Positions 36,461 through 50,590 of a DNA stretch of 64,000 bases are shown in pieces (position 1 is the first letter of the stretch; each line of letters begins with the position of its first letter). Position numbers and translations under genes: made by a program. Origin of the DNA: Megaustenia siamemsis (Eukaryota > Mollusca > Gastropoda > Stylommatophora > Ariophantidae); contig JAVIAB010000051.1 in NCBI GenBank assembly GCA_032433765.1, positions 55,202,828 to 55,266,827 of the forward strand. Direction: 5' to 3'. The notes beneath the pieces are model-generated. The model did no database searches, had not been told where the DNA came from, and worked only from the letters and a program-made list of their open reading frames with translations.

Positions 36461-39400
36461 TGCGTGTGTGTGCGCGCGTTTTTTTTTCCTCCAATCAAAC
36501 AAAAATGCAGGTTTTGAAATAAATGAGCCATTTCAGTGAAGTTATTGGTGAGATCAAGGAGCAATTGCCATCTCATCATCTGTGACGAGGAAAACAGAGT
36601 TCCGATTCTTGTTCGAGTTGCCCGTTGCTTTTCGTGTTTTCTGTTGTCTGTGAATTTCTCTGAGTGCTGGAAGTATTCCTGTTTTATTTTTTTTAAATAT
36701 TCCTTTCTGTTGTTCTATGCTTGTCATTTTTTAAAATTTCCATTTAAATTTTTCATCTGTTTTTTTTTTAAATGTTTATTCATGGCGTGTGTGTGTGCGT
36801 GCGTGCGTGTGTGTGTGCGTGCGTGCGTGCGTGCCGGGGGGGGGGGGGAGGTGTCAGATCAACGTTTGTATTTAGCATTTCAGTAATTAATATCTATATT
36901 CATTCATCCATATATTCCACTTTACTATTCTATCCTATCCTATTTGTCTTTCTGTTTGTATGCATATGTTTTTGTCTGTCTCTTTATCTGTCTCTTTATC
37001 TGTCAGGCTGTTTTGTGCGCGTTCTCTTCTTCCCTATCTTATCTCCCTCTCTATCTCCCTATTTCTTGTCCCTCTCTCTCTCCGTATTTCTTCTTTGTAT
37101 CTCTCCCGTGTATCCATATAATACAACTCTAGCATTCTGACTCGCTCGTGCCCTCTAGTCAACCCTCAGTATTTCTTCATGTTCCCTACTCCAAATGTCC
37201 AGACAAAAACGACAAATCCTCCCAATTAAAAGAGATGTGACTTAGCTGTCACAAAGAGCAGATCTAGTCCTGATAGTTGTGACAGCTTGGAGGGCCCACA
37301 CATTCTCTCAGCGGCGGCCATAAGTCCCCAGAGATTGGACTTGTCTATGTTGATTTGGTGTGATGGGGTATTTTCAGTTCTGATTGAGTTCTTTCATATG
37401 TGTCATTATTAATATTATTTGTATTATTATTATTATTATTGTTATTTATAATGCTACTTTCGTTATTCTAATATTGTTGTTATTATAGTTATTTAAATTA
37501 TATGAGTTTCATTAATATATGAATGTAATAATAATAATAGTAATTATAATTAGTAGTGTTTTTCGTATTGGTGCTATATAGTATTGTTGTTAGGTTAGTT
37601 ATAACATTATTGTTATCAAAGCTTTTGTTATGGTTATTGTTGTAGCTAGCCTTTTTTTGTGTTATATTATTGTGTTACTATTATTGGTGTTACATATATT
37701 CGATATTGTTGATATAAGATAGTTATTTTTAGGGTTTGTGTTAATTAATTATGGTTACTAGGCTAACTGTATCACTCACGCAATGAGAGATGAGCTACAT
37801 TTACGGTATACCAGTTGTAAACGACGCACGCCGTGATTATCATTATCTGTGGATGATTCGAAGGAAAAAAATGAACGTAATTTTCTTACAAATTCTATTT
37901 TGATGTAGACAATAACCAGAAACGCAGATATCCAAACTGACTTTGTTCAACTTATTTCCATAATCAGAGAGAAAGTGGTCAGCGGTTGAAGCTGACACAG
38001 ACTGGGGTTATACTGATTTGCAGTAGTTTGACTGGATAGGAAACAAGATAAGTGCAGGTAGATCAGAAATACGATTCTTAGCTTGTCATCCGTACTTTAA
38101 AATATGTTAAGTTGGCGTAATTTGCGATGTCCTCTGGTTTATAAAAGATTGTAATATCTGCGTCTTTCAGCCCGACTGATCAGACTTCAGCGCATCTTTA
38201 GTACGAGATTTGCCCTTCCTCTTCGCTTATCCTGATTACTTGTTTTGTTTCTAGGTTACAGCTAGGAGGTGGATTATGATAGTGATCAGTTGTGTTCACT
38301 GATCTGCCACCATCAGTCATTTATGGATTGTTTACTGCCTTCAGCGTATGCGCTGCCCTGCTAATTCAGCTACAAATGTTCCACTAAAATAGGCAGATTG
38401 TAAATAAAATCCAAGTAAGGTTTGTAGCCAGGAAATTTTCATCATGACAAAGGGTGTAGCCGAGGAAATAACATCCAGGTATGGCATGTGGCCAGGAAAG
38501 TTTCATCCAGACATGACATGTAGCCAGGACAATGTCATAAAAGACATAGCGTCTATCCGGAGAAATGTAATCCAGGCATGGCATGTAGCTAGAAAATGCC
38601 ATCCAAACAAGGTGTGCATCCAGAGAAGTGCCATCCAGATATGGAATATAGCCTGGAAAATGTCTTCCGGATAGAGCATGCAGCCGAGAAAACACCATCT
38701 GGACATGGCATGTAGCCTTTAAAAAATATTTAATTTATCAAATGGCTGAAGATATGTCATTGTAATGGTGTTTGCAGTCAAGGAAATTATATCCAAACAA
38801 TGTGTGTATCCAGGGACAAGTCTTTCAACTGTTATGCTAACCTTGAATGATCATGCTCTTCCTAATCGAGATTCTTGACATGTAGTCAGGAAAGGAATAC
38901 CAAGACATATAATGTATTCAAGTAAAAACAATGCACATGACATTAGCCAAGAAAATACCATAAATAAAAGTGATATAAATTAAGACAACCCATAAGAAAA
39001 TTAACATAACATAAGAAAACATTATAAGCAGGTGTAATCAGCAAGGACAGTAAGTAAACTGTAGATGAAGAAAACATTACAAATAACAGAAAGAACTTAA
39101 CCTTTCCACCTCTTGGAAACCCCCCACCCTACCCCCTTTTTAATAAAAGACATCCGTTTCCGATGAAAATTAGTGCATTTTTATGTTTCCAATTGAATAT
39201 GAACAATTAAAGTTAGATCAATGAGAAATCTAGACCAGAATTACGGAATAACATTTATGATTTCTCGTTGAAGGCATCCTGAAGTAATGTTTACTTGCGC
39301 TATGGATCTTTGTCACAAAGAACTCTAGGAAGACAAAAAGTGATACCCGATCCCTCAGAGTTTTCCATTTTATTTTCTGCAAGTGAATATTTTCCTTCCT

Positions 39401-40023
39401 TTAATTGCTTATTGGTCAGACAAATTGCAAGATACCGGAGTGTTAAGAGTCTTACGGTGCATCAGGGCTGGCAGCAAACACGAGTAATGCTGTAAATTAA
39501 TTCTAGAGATGTCAATTAACGAGAGTGATATTTTGACCCGAGGGCTTCTCGGCCTCTAATATACTTATTTGTGCTTATAAAGCCCTCGACGTGTTTTTGT
39601 GATACCTGCATGCTTCACCTGCAGCAGAGCTCGACCAAGCGCGCTTGGGGAACCTGGCAGTATTAAAGAGATGCGGGCTGTCGGCAGCTAATGAATCTCA
39701 TCCGAACGTCACAAATGAAAAGTCTGGAGGACAAAGTAGCACACAACGTTTTTCTTGGCTGGCTGGTTTTTTAGAAATATTAACGCTCTCTCGCTTTTTA
39801 GTTGTTCGCATCTTTTTTTTTCCTAGTCTTTTCTCATCGTATGTATTTGTGTGAGCGTCTGTTTATGTTGTTTGTGTGCGTCTGTGTTTTGGTGATCTAT
39901 GGACTCAATGTATTACTTCATGTTTTATGTGTATGTCTCTATGTTTTGACTATATCTTTTCGTCTACCTGTATGTCTACCTTACTGTGCGCATGTCTGTC
40001 TTTTCATCTCTCTCTTTCTCTAT

Positions 40024-40069
<46 letters not shown>

Positions 40070-43000
40070 GCCTGTTTATAAATCTAATTTAGTTGTCTGC
40101 GTGTCTGTTCATCTAGTCTGCCCTTATTTCTGCCCCTGCCTCTATCCGTTTTGTTTTCTCCCTCGTATCGGCATGGCTGCTGTTCTATCTATTAAGCTAT
40201 CTACATATCCACTTATCTCGATGCCTATCTGTTCATGAATCAACATACTAGAAATCTCTGTCACTCTCACACACGGAAAACTCAATCCGACCGAGCTAGC
40301 CGTGCTTAAGACATTCTCTTTTCGAGTCTGAAATATCAAGTGGAATTTGAACATCCCAATACCAGACTATATTCTGATCTAAAAAAAAAAGATGTTACAC
40401 TTTAATACTGCCTACTCACTAGCAACGGCTCTGACATACCGCGCATTTGTTTGTTCATCACACAGCAAAGTCGCACCCCTGGCATATGGTCGTTGTTTGT
40501 TACCTTTTTGAAATACTGTAAGCACACGATTTAATAGGCAGAAAAAAATGTGAAATGAAAGATGACGTGTTGGTCTCGGAGCACTTCCTGTAGAAGGTTT
40601 GTCTGCCGACGCAACGCACAGAAAATGATTATCTTGATTGTTCTATCTCCCGCTGTGAGACCGATGTTGCAAATATCTTTAATAAACAACAAGAGGACTT
40701 TAATTAAAGCAAATACAAATGAAATATTGAACCTCATAAAAATGAGCATTGACGGATAAGTAAAGGTGAACTATAATCCAAATGCGATGTGGGTGATATG
40801 TTTATAAAAGTGAAAACGTGAACTTTTTTTTGTCGAAGAATGTGATAACATAGCTCTTTAAGAAAAATATTTTCAGACCCTGCTCAAACTCGAATAGGAG
40901 CAGCTCCCAGGTAACAACTGATATATAACTGAGGAAAAGGAGGCCTTGGCTTCTCTAATATATTATGAGAATACGTAATTCACAAACCAGCCCAATGAGT
41001 TAAATGTCAGTGTACAACCAGCCCAATGAGTTAAATGTCAGTGTACAACCAGCCACAGTATTTCCTAGTATAGTCGTGATGTAGTTCAAATAACTCGAGC
41101 CCTTACTAATAAATATGCTTCACTGTCTATGGAGATTAAACCAACTACAACCCTACAAAGACAACTATCGATCTTGCAATGTGTGTGAGAACTAGATAGG
41201 CCATTTCTGCAATCAGCTCCTCGTTATTTTGGCTACAGACGAACAGCTAATAATTACGTTCTATCTCTTTATCGAAACATAAAGAAGTAGTTGCAGTAGA
41301 TGCAATCGTATTTAGAGCTTCCTTAGAATCACTGCGCTGATTCTTTATATCAAAACTTGAACAAAACTGTAAGAGATGCTAAAAAATCATGTCTTTTTTA
41401 ACTTATAATGCAAATAACTTAGGTATTATGATGTAATTATGATAATTTAAAGCAAAATTGAGGGAACTATTTTACATAGCGGCAATTGCAGTAATGTTAT
41501 GTCGCAAATTATCAGGTTAAAGGCGAACTTAAAAGTTCGGTCTCACGTCCTAGCCTCCTCAAGTTTCGAACCCACCGTCCGCCGCTGCTCACAAGTGAAG
41601 ATTTCTCACCCTCTCGGGTTATTTTTCTTGTTGTGATCTTTGTGAGCCACGAACAAACCTCCAAAATTATGGGTTGGGATTTGAGAAAATGCCGACGTGC
41701 TGCAAGTTGATAGTAGCACCAATGGTATGGCAGACTTAATTTAAATGGATACTTTCACAATGTGCTTAGATTAACTAGTTTCTGTGGGGAAGAAACATGT
41801 AGTAATGTGTTGGTTGGAAGAATTTCAATGACATTTTTGTTCAGTCTGGGCAATTGATCTTTGGATCACCAGTAAGCGTTGCAATCCTCTTTTTATGGCA
41901 TGTGCTCAGTCCTATTTTTGCAGGCAAGTATTGGCTGAAAGTGATGGCGATATATTAGTAGTATCAATTACTACAGCTCTCGTCATTCTATTTTCGTTAT
42001 TCATTATCTGGATCCAAAATGCTGCCATAGGCAAGTGGAGACTTTGGGATGAGTTTTAATGGCACTTGCATTGCGCCTGATAGCAGAACGCCAAATCTCA
42101 GTTATGTGACCAGGTTCACTCAAAGTAACCATAGACGTTTACGTCGTCCTGTGAGTAAAGTAGGTAATGTACAAATAAACTTGATCTCAAATTGACTGCT
42201 TACCCGAAGGACTAATGAATGCGAATATTGAACATACCATCCCCTTTTCAAACTCATTACGGCCCTCTCGAAAGTAGGAAAGATCAAAATAATGTTTAAC
42301 TAACCGCGGTCTAGCAGGTAGACTGGACAGGCACAGACTATTAAAACATCTAATCTGGAAAAAAAAATTGCGTTTACGTAGTCAGGCATGCATTGCCGAA
42401 ATGCGCAAGTGTGAAGTTAGATTATAAACCTTTAACACAGCGGATTTTACGCGAAATGGAATAACGAGAGAGCGAAGGAATAAGGTGACGGTATACTACG
42501 TCAATAAAACACGTTATTCACTCATCAAGATTAGGGCAAAGTTGAAATTGTCGAGTTCCTACTATCGTCACTAAACAGATTATTGTGATAAGATAACTCT
42601 AAACATGTGCTACCTCTCATTTCCCCCCAAGATTTGTGCCCGCAGAAGAATTCCGTATTCGAGCTCAATCTCACGAGATTTTGATTTGATTAAGTTCTCA
42701 GAAAATGAACCTGACAATTTACAGCGGCGGCGGCGGTGTATGGAACGTACATAACCGGGAAGTAAAATGAGAAACACGTGGCCGTTACATCATGGGCACC
42801 ACGGGGAGCCGCCTGGAAACTTTCATAAGTGAAACATTGTTTGCATGTTCCGCCAAAGTGCTGGTCTACCTACGGTCGTGCGCCACTTGGCAGTCAGACG
42901 GGTGATGACGTTGCCGGATGACGACCGAATGCTTTTATTTATTGCCTCCAACTGATTTACTCCTCGGCATGTTCTCCTTTCACAAAATTGCGTCTCCTGC

Positions 43001-43810
43001 AGTTTGGTTACGTGAAGCGGACCCTTCAGGGCGTGGTTTGTTTATGGGGTACACAAGTTCCCTGTTGCGTTCTGATGAGTACATATTTTGTTCCTGTGGT
43101 CGTTTCTATACACATCAATCCATCTATCTGTCCAGCCGTCTGTGCGATACTTCTGTACGTCATTTGTTCATTTGTTTTTTTTTCTTCTCTCACACACACG
43201 CACACACCCAAATCACGTCTACGTTTGTATATAGATTTACTACTACTCATCCGCACGTCTATTTAATCTATGTGTTTCTTGTGTATATATGGGATTACTG
43301 GAATCTTTTTCATTGTGTCTGTTTACTCCTCTATTTTTCTATTGGATAAATCTGCTCGACCACTGACTGAGAAGATAGATATATTTATAATGTCCGTCCT
43401 CTTCCATATTGTTGAAGAAGTCTTAACTAACATCATATGCGTTGCATCTCTCTCAGAAAATGAAGAGATTATCTTCTTTTAATATACTGATTTCCTACGA
43501 GCCGCCCTTTATTTGCTATTCCCATTTCTCACCACTTTCAAATATGATTCATGCGCGTTCATTTCCTCCTTAAGCTTAATGATAGCGGATTGAAAGAAGC
43601 GCACTGTATTTGTAATGTAATACTGTATTTGACCAATGTAAACATGTGCTGGCGACGTTCAAGAAACTGAAGGTCTGGCTAAAATCCTGTTTGCAGAAGC
43701 CGTAATGATGAATAAATTCCAGTAGATTAGACCTTGTAATACACAAACAAATACGACCTGCTGGATAACTGCTTGGGGTTGATGGGCAGATCAGTGTATG
43801 TGTGTGTGTG
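36461..43810. other. Intron B left of the foldback element
   Basis: Holds the ~36-bp minisatellite, GT-rich and CT-rich tracts (36430-36480, 36785-36832, 40010-40070) and a 31-bp repeat with about two copies at 40988-41050. No exon or transposon coding region was recognised; 42640-42910 is a more GC-rich stretch of unknown nature. Confidence 0.45.
38400..38790 (+). repeat. Degenerate ~36-bp minisatellite
   Basis: Roughly ten units of CATCCAGRYATGGCATGTAG plus CCAGGAAAATGY with frequent changes; looser units appear to continue to ~38960. Confidence 0.75.
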
Positions 43811-44510
43811 AGTAGTATAGCAGGAAGGATCTGACCCGTATTGTGGCGCTAAATTAACAAAGATATATAGTGTGGCGCGCGGCGCAGGGGGAGTTAACCG
43901 TGATAGCTCGTGTCGGGATGTTGACCTCTAGTCCCGGAGATCCCGGAAGTGACGTGTTTATGTCTGGTGTGTCCTGACTTTGGAGCTCTTGGTGTACTTG
44001 AGCGATAGTGATAGGTTAGTAGATTATACAACATCAGGTTTCTCATAATGAGGTTTCTTCTGGGCGCCTAATGTACTGTAGGCGCAGGGGGAGTTAACTG
44101 TGACATTTCGTGTCGGGATGTTGACTGGGGGTGTCTGTCGGCGTGACCTCGGCGCTCCGTATTTTAAAAATTCAGAATTATTTAAAAAAAACAGTCTCCA
44201 TCTGATTTCGAACACGGGTCTACGGCGTGCCAGGCCAGACACTTACCACTATGCTACAGGCGATCACAGAATTAGAGGCTGAATGAGACAGGTGAATCGT
44301 GATGCTTTTGTTGGTACCTGACAGCTAGCTAGTAGTAGAGAAAGATTGACCCGCATTTAGGCGCTAAATTAACGAAGATATATAGGGCGGCGCCCCGCGC
44401 GCATAACGCGTGCGGCGCAGGGGGAGTTAACCGTGATATTTCATGTCGGGATACCCGGTGACCTCTCGTTGACCTCTCAACCTCTCGGCGCCATGGTCGG
44501 GGTGAGCTCT
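43811..44510 (+). repeat. Left terminal modules of the foldback element
   Basis: Contains three copies of a GC-rich block around GGCGCAGGGGGAGTTAAC (at 43881, 44081 and 44413), each followed by GTGA(T/C)A..TCGTGTCGGGAT or a close variant. The first and third are also preceded by GACCCG..GGCGCTAAATTAAC(A/G)AAGATATATAG, so the element's terminus is repeated inside the arm. Confidence 0.8.
44192..44266 (-). other. tRNA-like unit in left arm
   Basis: On the minus strand an A-box-like TAGCATAGTGG is followed ~33 nt later by a B-box-like GTTCGAAATC, then a T-run. It is the mirror of the right-arm copy. It is more likely a tRNA-derived SINE head or pseudogene than a working tRNA, because the arms of the cloverleaf pair poorly. 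Confidence 0.5.
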
Positions 44511-47500
44511 CGCCGTATGTATGTCATGTCGAGGTAGTAGACACGTATGTCATGTCATTGTAACAGTCATGTCAATGTAACAGTCATTTCGTTGTAATAG
44601 TCATCTCGTTGTAACAGTCACGTGTGTCATGTCGTTTTATCAGAGACGTATGGTATGTCGTTGTAACAGTCATTTCGTTGTAATAGGCATCTCGTTGTAA
44701 CAGTCACGTATGGCATGTCGTTTTATCAGACACGTATGGTATGTCGTTGTAACAGACATGTTGTTGTATCAGTCATGTCGATGTAGTAGACACGTATAGC
44801 ATGTCATTGTAACAGTCATGTCAATGTAACAGTCATGTCAATGTAACAGGCATTTCGTTGTAATAGTCATCTCGTTGTAACAGTCACGTATGTCATGTCG
44901 TTTTATCAGAGACGTAGGGTATGTCGTTGTAACAGACATGTCGTTGCATCAGTCACGTCGATGTAGTAGACACGTATGTCATGTCGTTGTAGCAGACACG
45001 TATGGTGTGTCGTTGTAACAGACATGTCGTTGTATCAGGCATGTTGATGTAGTAGACACGTATGTCATGTCATTGTAACAGTCATGTCAATGTAACAGTC
45101 ATGACAATGTAACAGGCATTTCGTTGTAATAGTCATCTCGTTGTAACAGTCACGTATGTCATGTCGTTTTATCAGACACGTATGGTATATCGTTGTAACA
45201 GACATGTCGTTGTATCAGTCATGTAGATGTAGTAGACACGTATGTCATGTCATTGTAACAGTCATGTCAATGTAACAGTCATTTTCAATGTAACAGTAAT
45301 TTCGTTGTAATAGTCATCTCGTTGTAACAGTCACGTATGTCATGTCGTTTTATCAGAGACGTATGGTATGTCGTTGTAACAGACATGTCGTTGCATCAGT
45401 CATGTCGATGTAGTAGACACGTATGTCATGTCGTTGTAACAGACACGTATGATATGTCGTTGTAACAGACATGTCGTTGTATCAGGCATGTCGATGTAGT
45501 AGACACGTATATCATGTCATTGTAACAGTCATGTCAATGTAACAGTCATGACAATGTAACAGGCATTTCGTTGTAATAGTCATCTCGTTGTAACAGTCAC
45601 GTATGTCATGTCGTTTTATCAGACACGTATGGTATATCGTTGTAACAGACATGTCGTTGTATCAGTCACGTCGATGTAGTAGACATGTATGGCATGTCAA
45701 TGTAACAGTCATGTCAATGTAACAGTCATTTCGTTGTAATAGTCGTCTCGTTGTAACAGTCACGTATGTCATGTCGTTTTATCAGAGACGTAGGGAATGT
45801 CGTTGTAACAGACATGTCGTTGCATCAGTCATGTCGATGTAGTAGACACGTATGTCATGTCGTTGTAGCAGACACGTATGGTATGTCGTTGTAACAGACA
45901 TGTCGTTGTATCAGGCATGTTGATGTAGTAGACACGTATGTCATGTCATTGTAACAGTCATGTCAATGTAACAGTCATTTTCAATGTAACAGTCATTTCG
46001 TTGTAATAGTCATCTCGTTGTAACAGTCACGTATGTCATGTTGTTTTATCAGACACGTATGGTATATCGTTGTAACAGACATGTCGTTGTATCAGTCATG
46101 TCGATGTAGTAGACATGTATGGCATGTATGGCATGTCAATGTAACAGTCATGTCAATGTAACAGTCATTTTCAATGTAACAGTCATTTCGTTGTAATAGT
46201 CATCTCTTTGTAACAGACACGTATGTCATGTCGTTTTATCAGACACGTATGGTATGTCGTTGTAACAGACATGTCGTTGTATCAGGCATGTCGATGTAGT
46301 AGACACGTATGTCATGTCATTGTAACAGTCATGTCAATGTAACAGTCATGACAATGTAACAGGCATTTCGTTGTAATAGTCATCTCGTTGTAACAGTCAC
46401 GTATGTCATGTCGTTTTATCAGATACGTATGACATGTCGTTGTAACATACATGTCGTTGTATCAGTCATGTCGATGTAGTAGACACGTATGTCATGTCAT
46501 TGTAACAGGCATGTCAATGTAACAGTCATGACAATGTAACAGGCATTTCGTTGTAATAGTCATCTCGTTGTAACAGTCACGTATGTCATGTCGTTTTATC
46601 AGAGACGTATGGTATGTTGTTGTAACAGACATGTCGTTGCATCAGTCATCTCGATGTAGTAGACACGTATGTCATGTCGTTGTAACAGACACGTATGGTA
46701 TGTCGTTGTAACAGACATGTTGTTGTATCAGGCATGTCGATGTAGTAGACACCTATGTCATGTCATTGTAACAGTCATGTCAATGTAACAGTCATGACAA
46801 TGTAACAGGCATTTCGTTGTAATAGTCATCTCGTTGTAACAGTCACGTATGTCATGTCGTTTTATCAGACACGTATGGTATATCGTTGTAACAGACATGT
46901 CGTTGTATCAGGCATGTCGATGTAGTAGACACGTATGGCATGTCATTGTAACAGTCATGTCAATGTAACAGTCATGTCAATGTAACAGTCATTGCGTTGT
47001 AATAGTAATCTCGTTGTAACAGGCACGTATGTCATGTTGTTTTATCAGAGACGTATGGTATGTCGTTGTAACAGACATGTCGTTGTAGCAGGCATGTCGA
47101 TGTAGTAGACACCTATGTCATGTCATTGTAACAGTCATGTCAATGTAACAGTCATTTCGTTGTAATAGTCATCTCGTTGTAACAGACACGTATGTCATGT
47201 CGTTTTATCAGACACGTATGGTATGTCATTGTAACAGACATGTCGTTGTATCAGTCATGTCGATGTAGTAGACACGTATGTCATGTCATTGTAACAGTCA
47301 TGTCAATGTAACAGTCATTTCGTTGTAATAGGCATCTCGTTGTAACAGTCACGTATGGCATGTCGTTTTATCAGACACGTATGGTATGTCGTTGTAACAG
47401 ACATGTTGTTGTATCAGTCATGTCGATGTAGTAGACACGTATAGCATGTCATTGTAACAGTCATGTCAATGTAACAGTCATGTCAATGTAACAGGCATTT

Positions 47501-50250
47501 CGTTGTAATAGTCATCTCGTTGTAACAGTCACGTATGTCATGTCGTTTTATCAGAGACGTAGGGTATGTCGTTGTAACAGACATGTCGTTGCATCAGTCA
47601 CGTCGATGTAGTAGACACGTATGTCATGTCGTTGTAGCAGACACGTATGGTGTGTCGTTGTAACAGACATGTCGTTGTATCAGGCATGTTGATGTAGTAG
47701 ACACGTATGTCATGTCATTGTAACAGTCATGTCAATGTAACAGTCATGACAATGTAACAGGCATTTCGTTGTAATAGTCATCTCGTTGTAACAGTCACGT
47801 ATGTCATGTCGTTTTATCAGACACGTATGGTATATCGTTGTAACAGACATGTCGTTGTATCAGTCATGTTGATGTAGTAGACACGTATGTCATGTCATTG
47901 TAACAGTCATGTCAATGTAACAGTCATTTTCAATGTAACAGTAATTTCGTTGTAATAGTCATCTCGTTGTAACAGTCACGTATGTCATGTCGTTTTATCA
48001 GAGACGTATGGTATATCGTTGTAACAGACATGTCGTTGTATCAGTCATGTCGATGTAGTAGACACGTATGTCATGTCATTGTAACAGTCATGTCAATGTA
48101 ACAGTCATGACAATGTAACAGGCATTTCGTTGTAATAGTCATCTCGTTGTAACAGTCACGTATGTCATGTCGTTTTATCAGACACGTATGGTATATCGTT
48201 GTAACAGACATGTCGTTGTATCAGTCACGTCGATGTAGTAGACATGTATGGCATGTCAATGTAACAGTCATGTCAATGTAACAGTCATTTCGTTGTAATA
48301 GTCGTCTCGTTGTAACAGTCACGTATGTCATGTCGTTTTATCAGAGACGTAGGGAATGTCGTTGTAACAGACATGTCGTTGCATCAGTCATGTCGATGTA
48401 GTAGACACGTATGTCATGTCGTTGTAGCAGACACGTATGGTATGTCGTTGTAACAGACATGTCGTTGTATCAGGCATGTTGATGTAGTAGACACGTATGT
48501 CATGTCATTGTAACAGTCATGTCAATGTAACAGTCATTTTCAATGTAACAGTCATTTCGTTGTAATAGTCATCTCGTTGTAACAGTCACGTATGTCATGT
48601 TGTTTTATCAGACACGTATGGTATATCGTTGTAACAGACATGTCGTTGTATCAGTCATGTCGATGTAGTAGACATGTATGGCATGTATGGCATGTCAATG
48701 TAACAGTCATGTCAATGTAACAGTCATTTTCAATGTAACAGTCATTTCGTTGTAATAGTCATCTCTTTGTAACAGACACGTATGTCATGTCGTTTTATCA
48801 GACACGTATGGTATGTCGTTGTAACAGACATGTCGTTGTATCAGGCATGTCGATGTAGTAGACACGTATGTCATGTCATTGTAACAGTCATGTCAATGTA
48901 ACAGTCATGACAATGTAACAGGCATTTCGTTGTAATAGTCATCTCGTTGTAACAGTCACGTATGTCATGTCGTTTTATCAGATACGTATGACATGTCGTT
49001 GTAACATACATGTCGTTGTATCAGTCATGTCGATGTAGTAGACACGTATGTCATGTCATTGTAACAGGCATGTCAATGTAACAGTCATGACAATGTAACA
49101 GGCATTTCGTTGTAATAGTCATCTCGTTGTAACAGTCACGTATGTCATGTCGTTTTATCAGAGACGTATGGTATGTCGTTGTAACAGACATGTCGTTGCA
49201 TCAGTCATCTCGATGTAGTAGACACGTATGTATGTCGTTGTAACAGACACGTATGGTATGTCGTTGTAACAGACATGTTGTTGTATCAGGCATGTCGATG
49301 TAGTAGACACCTATGTCATGTCATTGTAACAGTCATGTCAATGTAACAGTCATGACAATGTAACAGGCATTTCGTTGTAATAGTCATCTCGTTGTAACAG
49401 TCACGTATGTCATGTCGTTTTATCAGACACGTATGGTATATCGTTGTAACAGACATGTCGTTGTATCAGGCATGTCGATGTAGTAGACACGTATGGCATG
49501 TCATTGTAACAGTCATGTCAATGTAACAGTCATGTCAATGTAACAGTCATTGCGTTGTAATAGTAATCTCGTTGTAACAGGCACGTATGTCATGTTGTTT
49601 TATCAGAGACGTATGGTATGTCGTTGTAACAGACATGTCGTTGTAGCAGGCATGTCGATGTAGTAGACACCTATGTCATGTCATTGTAACAGTCATGTCA
49701 ATGTAACAGTCATTTCGTTGTAATAGTCATCTCGTTGTAACAGACACGTATGTCATGTCGTTTTATCAGACACGTATGGTATGTCATTGTAACAGACATG
49801 TCGTTGTATCAGTCATGTCGATGTAGTAGACACGTATGTCATGTCATTGTAACAGTCATGTCAATGTAACAGTCATTTCGTTGTAATAGTCATCTCGTTG
49901 TAACAGTCACGTATGTCATGTCGTTTTATCAGACACGTATGGTATGTCGTTGTAACAGACATGTCGTTGTATCAGTCATGTCGATGTAGTAGACACGTAT
50001 GTCATATCATTGTAACAGTCATGTCAATGTAACAGTCATGTCAATATAACAGTCATTTCGTTGTAATAGTCATCTCGTTGTAACAGTCACGTATGTCATG
50101 TCGTTTTATCAGAGACGTATGGTATGTCCTTGTAACAGACATGTCGTTGTATCAGTCATGTCGATGTAGTAGACACGTATGTCATGTCATTGTAACAGTC
50201 ATGTCAATGTAACAGTCATTTCGTTGTAATAGTCGGCTCGTTGTAACAGA
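44511..50250 (+). repeat. Left-arm tandem array, 17/26-bp monomers
   Basis: Monomers of 17 bp (type CATGTCGTTGTAACAGT) alternate in fixed order with 26-bp versions that carry a 9-bp prefix CACGTATGT. Variants (TAACAG, TAATAG, TATCAG, TAGTAG) recur in the same order, giving a higher-order unit of about 163 or 180 bp. Repeat boundaries were read by eye. Confidence 0.85.
44671..49960 (+). repeat. 2,645-bp direct duplication within left arm
   Basis: The stretch from 44671 to about 47315 is repeated from 47316 to about 49960 with an offset of 2,645 bp (landmark CACGTATAGC at 44791 and 47436). Differences noticed are few, for example a single T/C near 46617 versus 49179 and a small deletion near 49230. 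The right arm has only one counterpart, matching the second copy. Confidence 0.75.
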
Positions 50251-50590
50251 CACGTTGGTCACCAGTATAATGAGTATTCTGTTATTGGATCATAGGTCAC
50301 AATCTATTTTTAGTAACTAATCAGGTATTGCATCAGAGATCAAAATCTATTTTTAGTAACTCAACATCCCCATTATAGGGGAACTGAGTAACACCATCTC
50401 TTTTTTGCTCCAGCATTGAAATCTGAAATTTTCACAAAAAGAGATGGTGTTACTCAGTTCCCCTATAATGGGGATGTTGAGTTACTAAAAATAGATTTTG
50501 ATCTCTGATGCAATACCTGCTTAGTTACTAAAAATAGATTGTGACCTATGATCCAATAACAGAATACTCATTGTACTGGTGACCAACGTG
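50251..50590. repeat. Unique core and loop of the giant hairpin
   Basis: Non-array sequence at the centre of symmetry. ACACCATCTCTTTTT ending at 50405 pairs with AAAAAGAGATGGTGT starting at 50436, leaving a 30-nt loop. A short direct repeat, AATCTATTTTTAGTAACT, occurs twice in each arm. Confidence 0.85.

Noticed and set aside
41560..41600. Minus-strand GGGTTCGAAAC as a tRNA B-box
   Set aside because: No A-box at the right distance.
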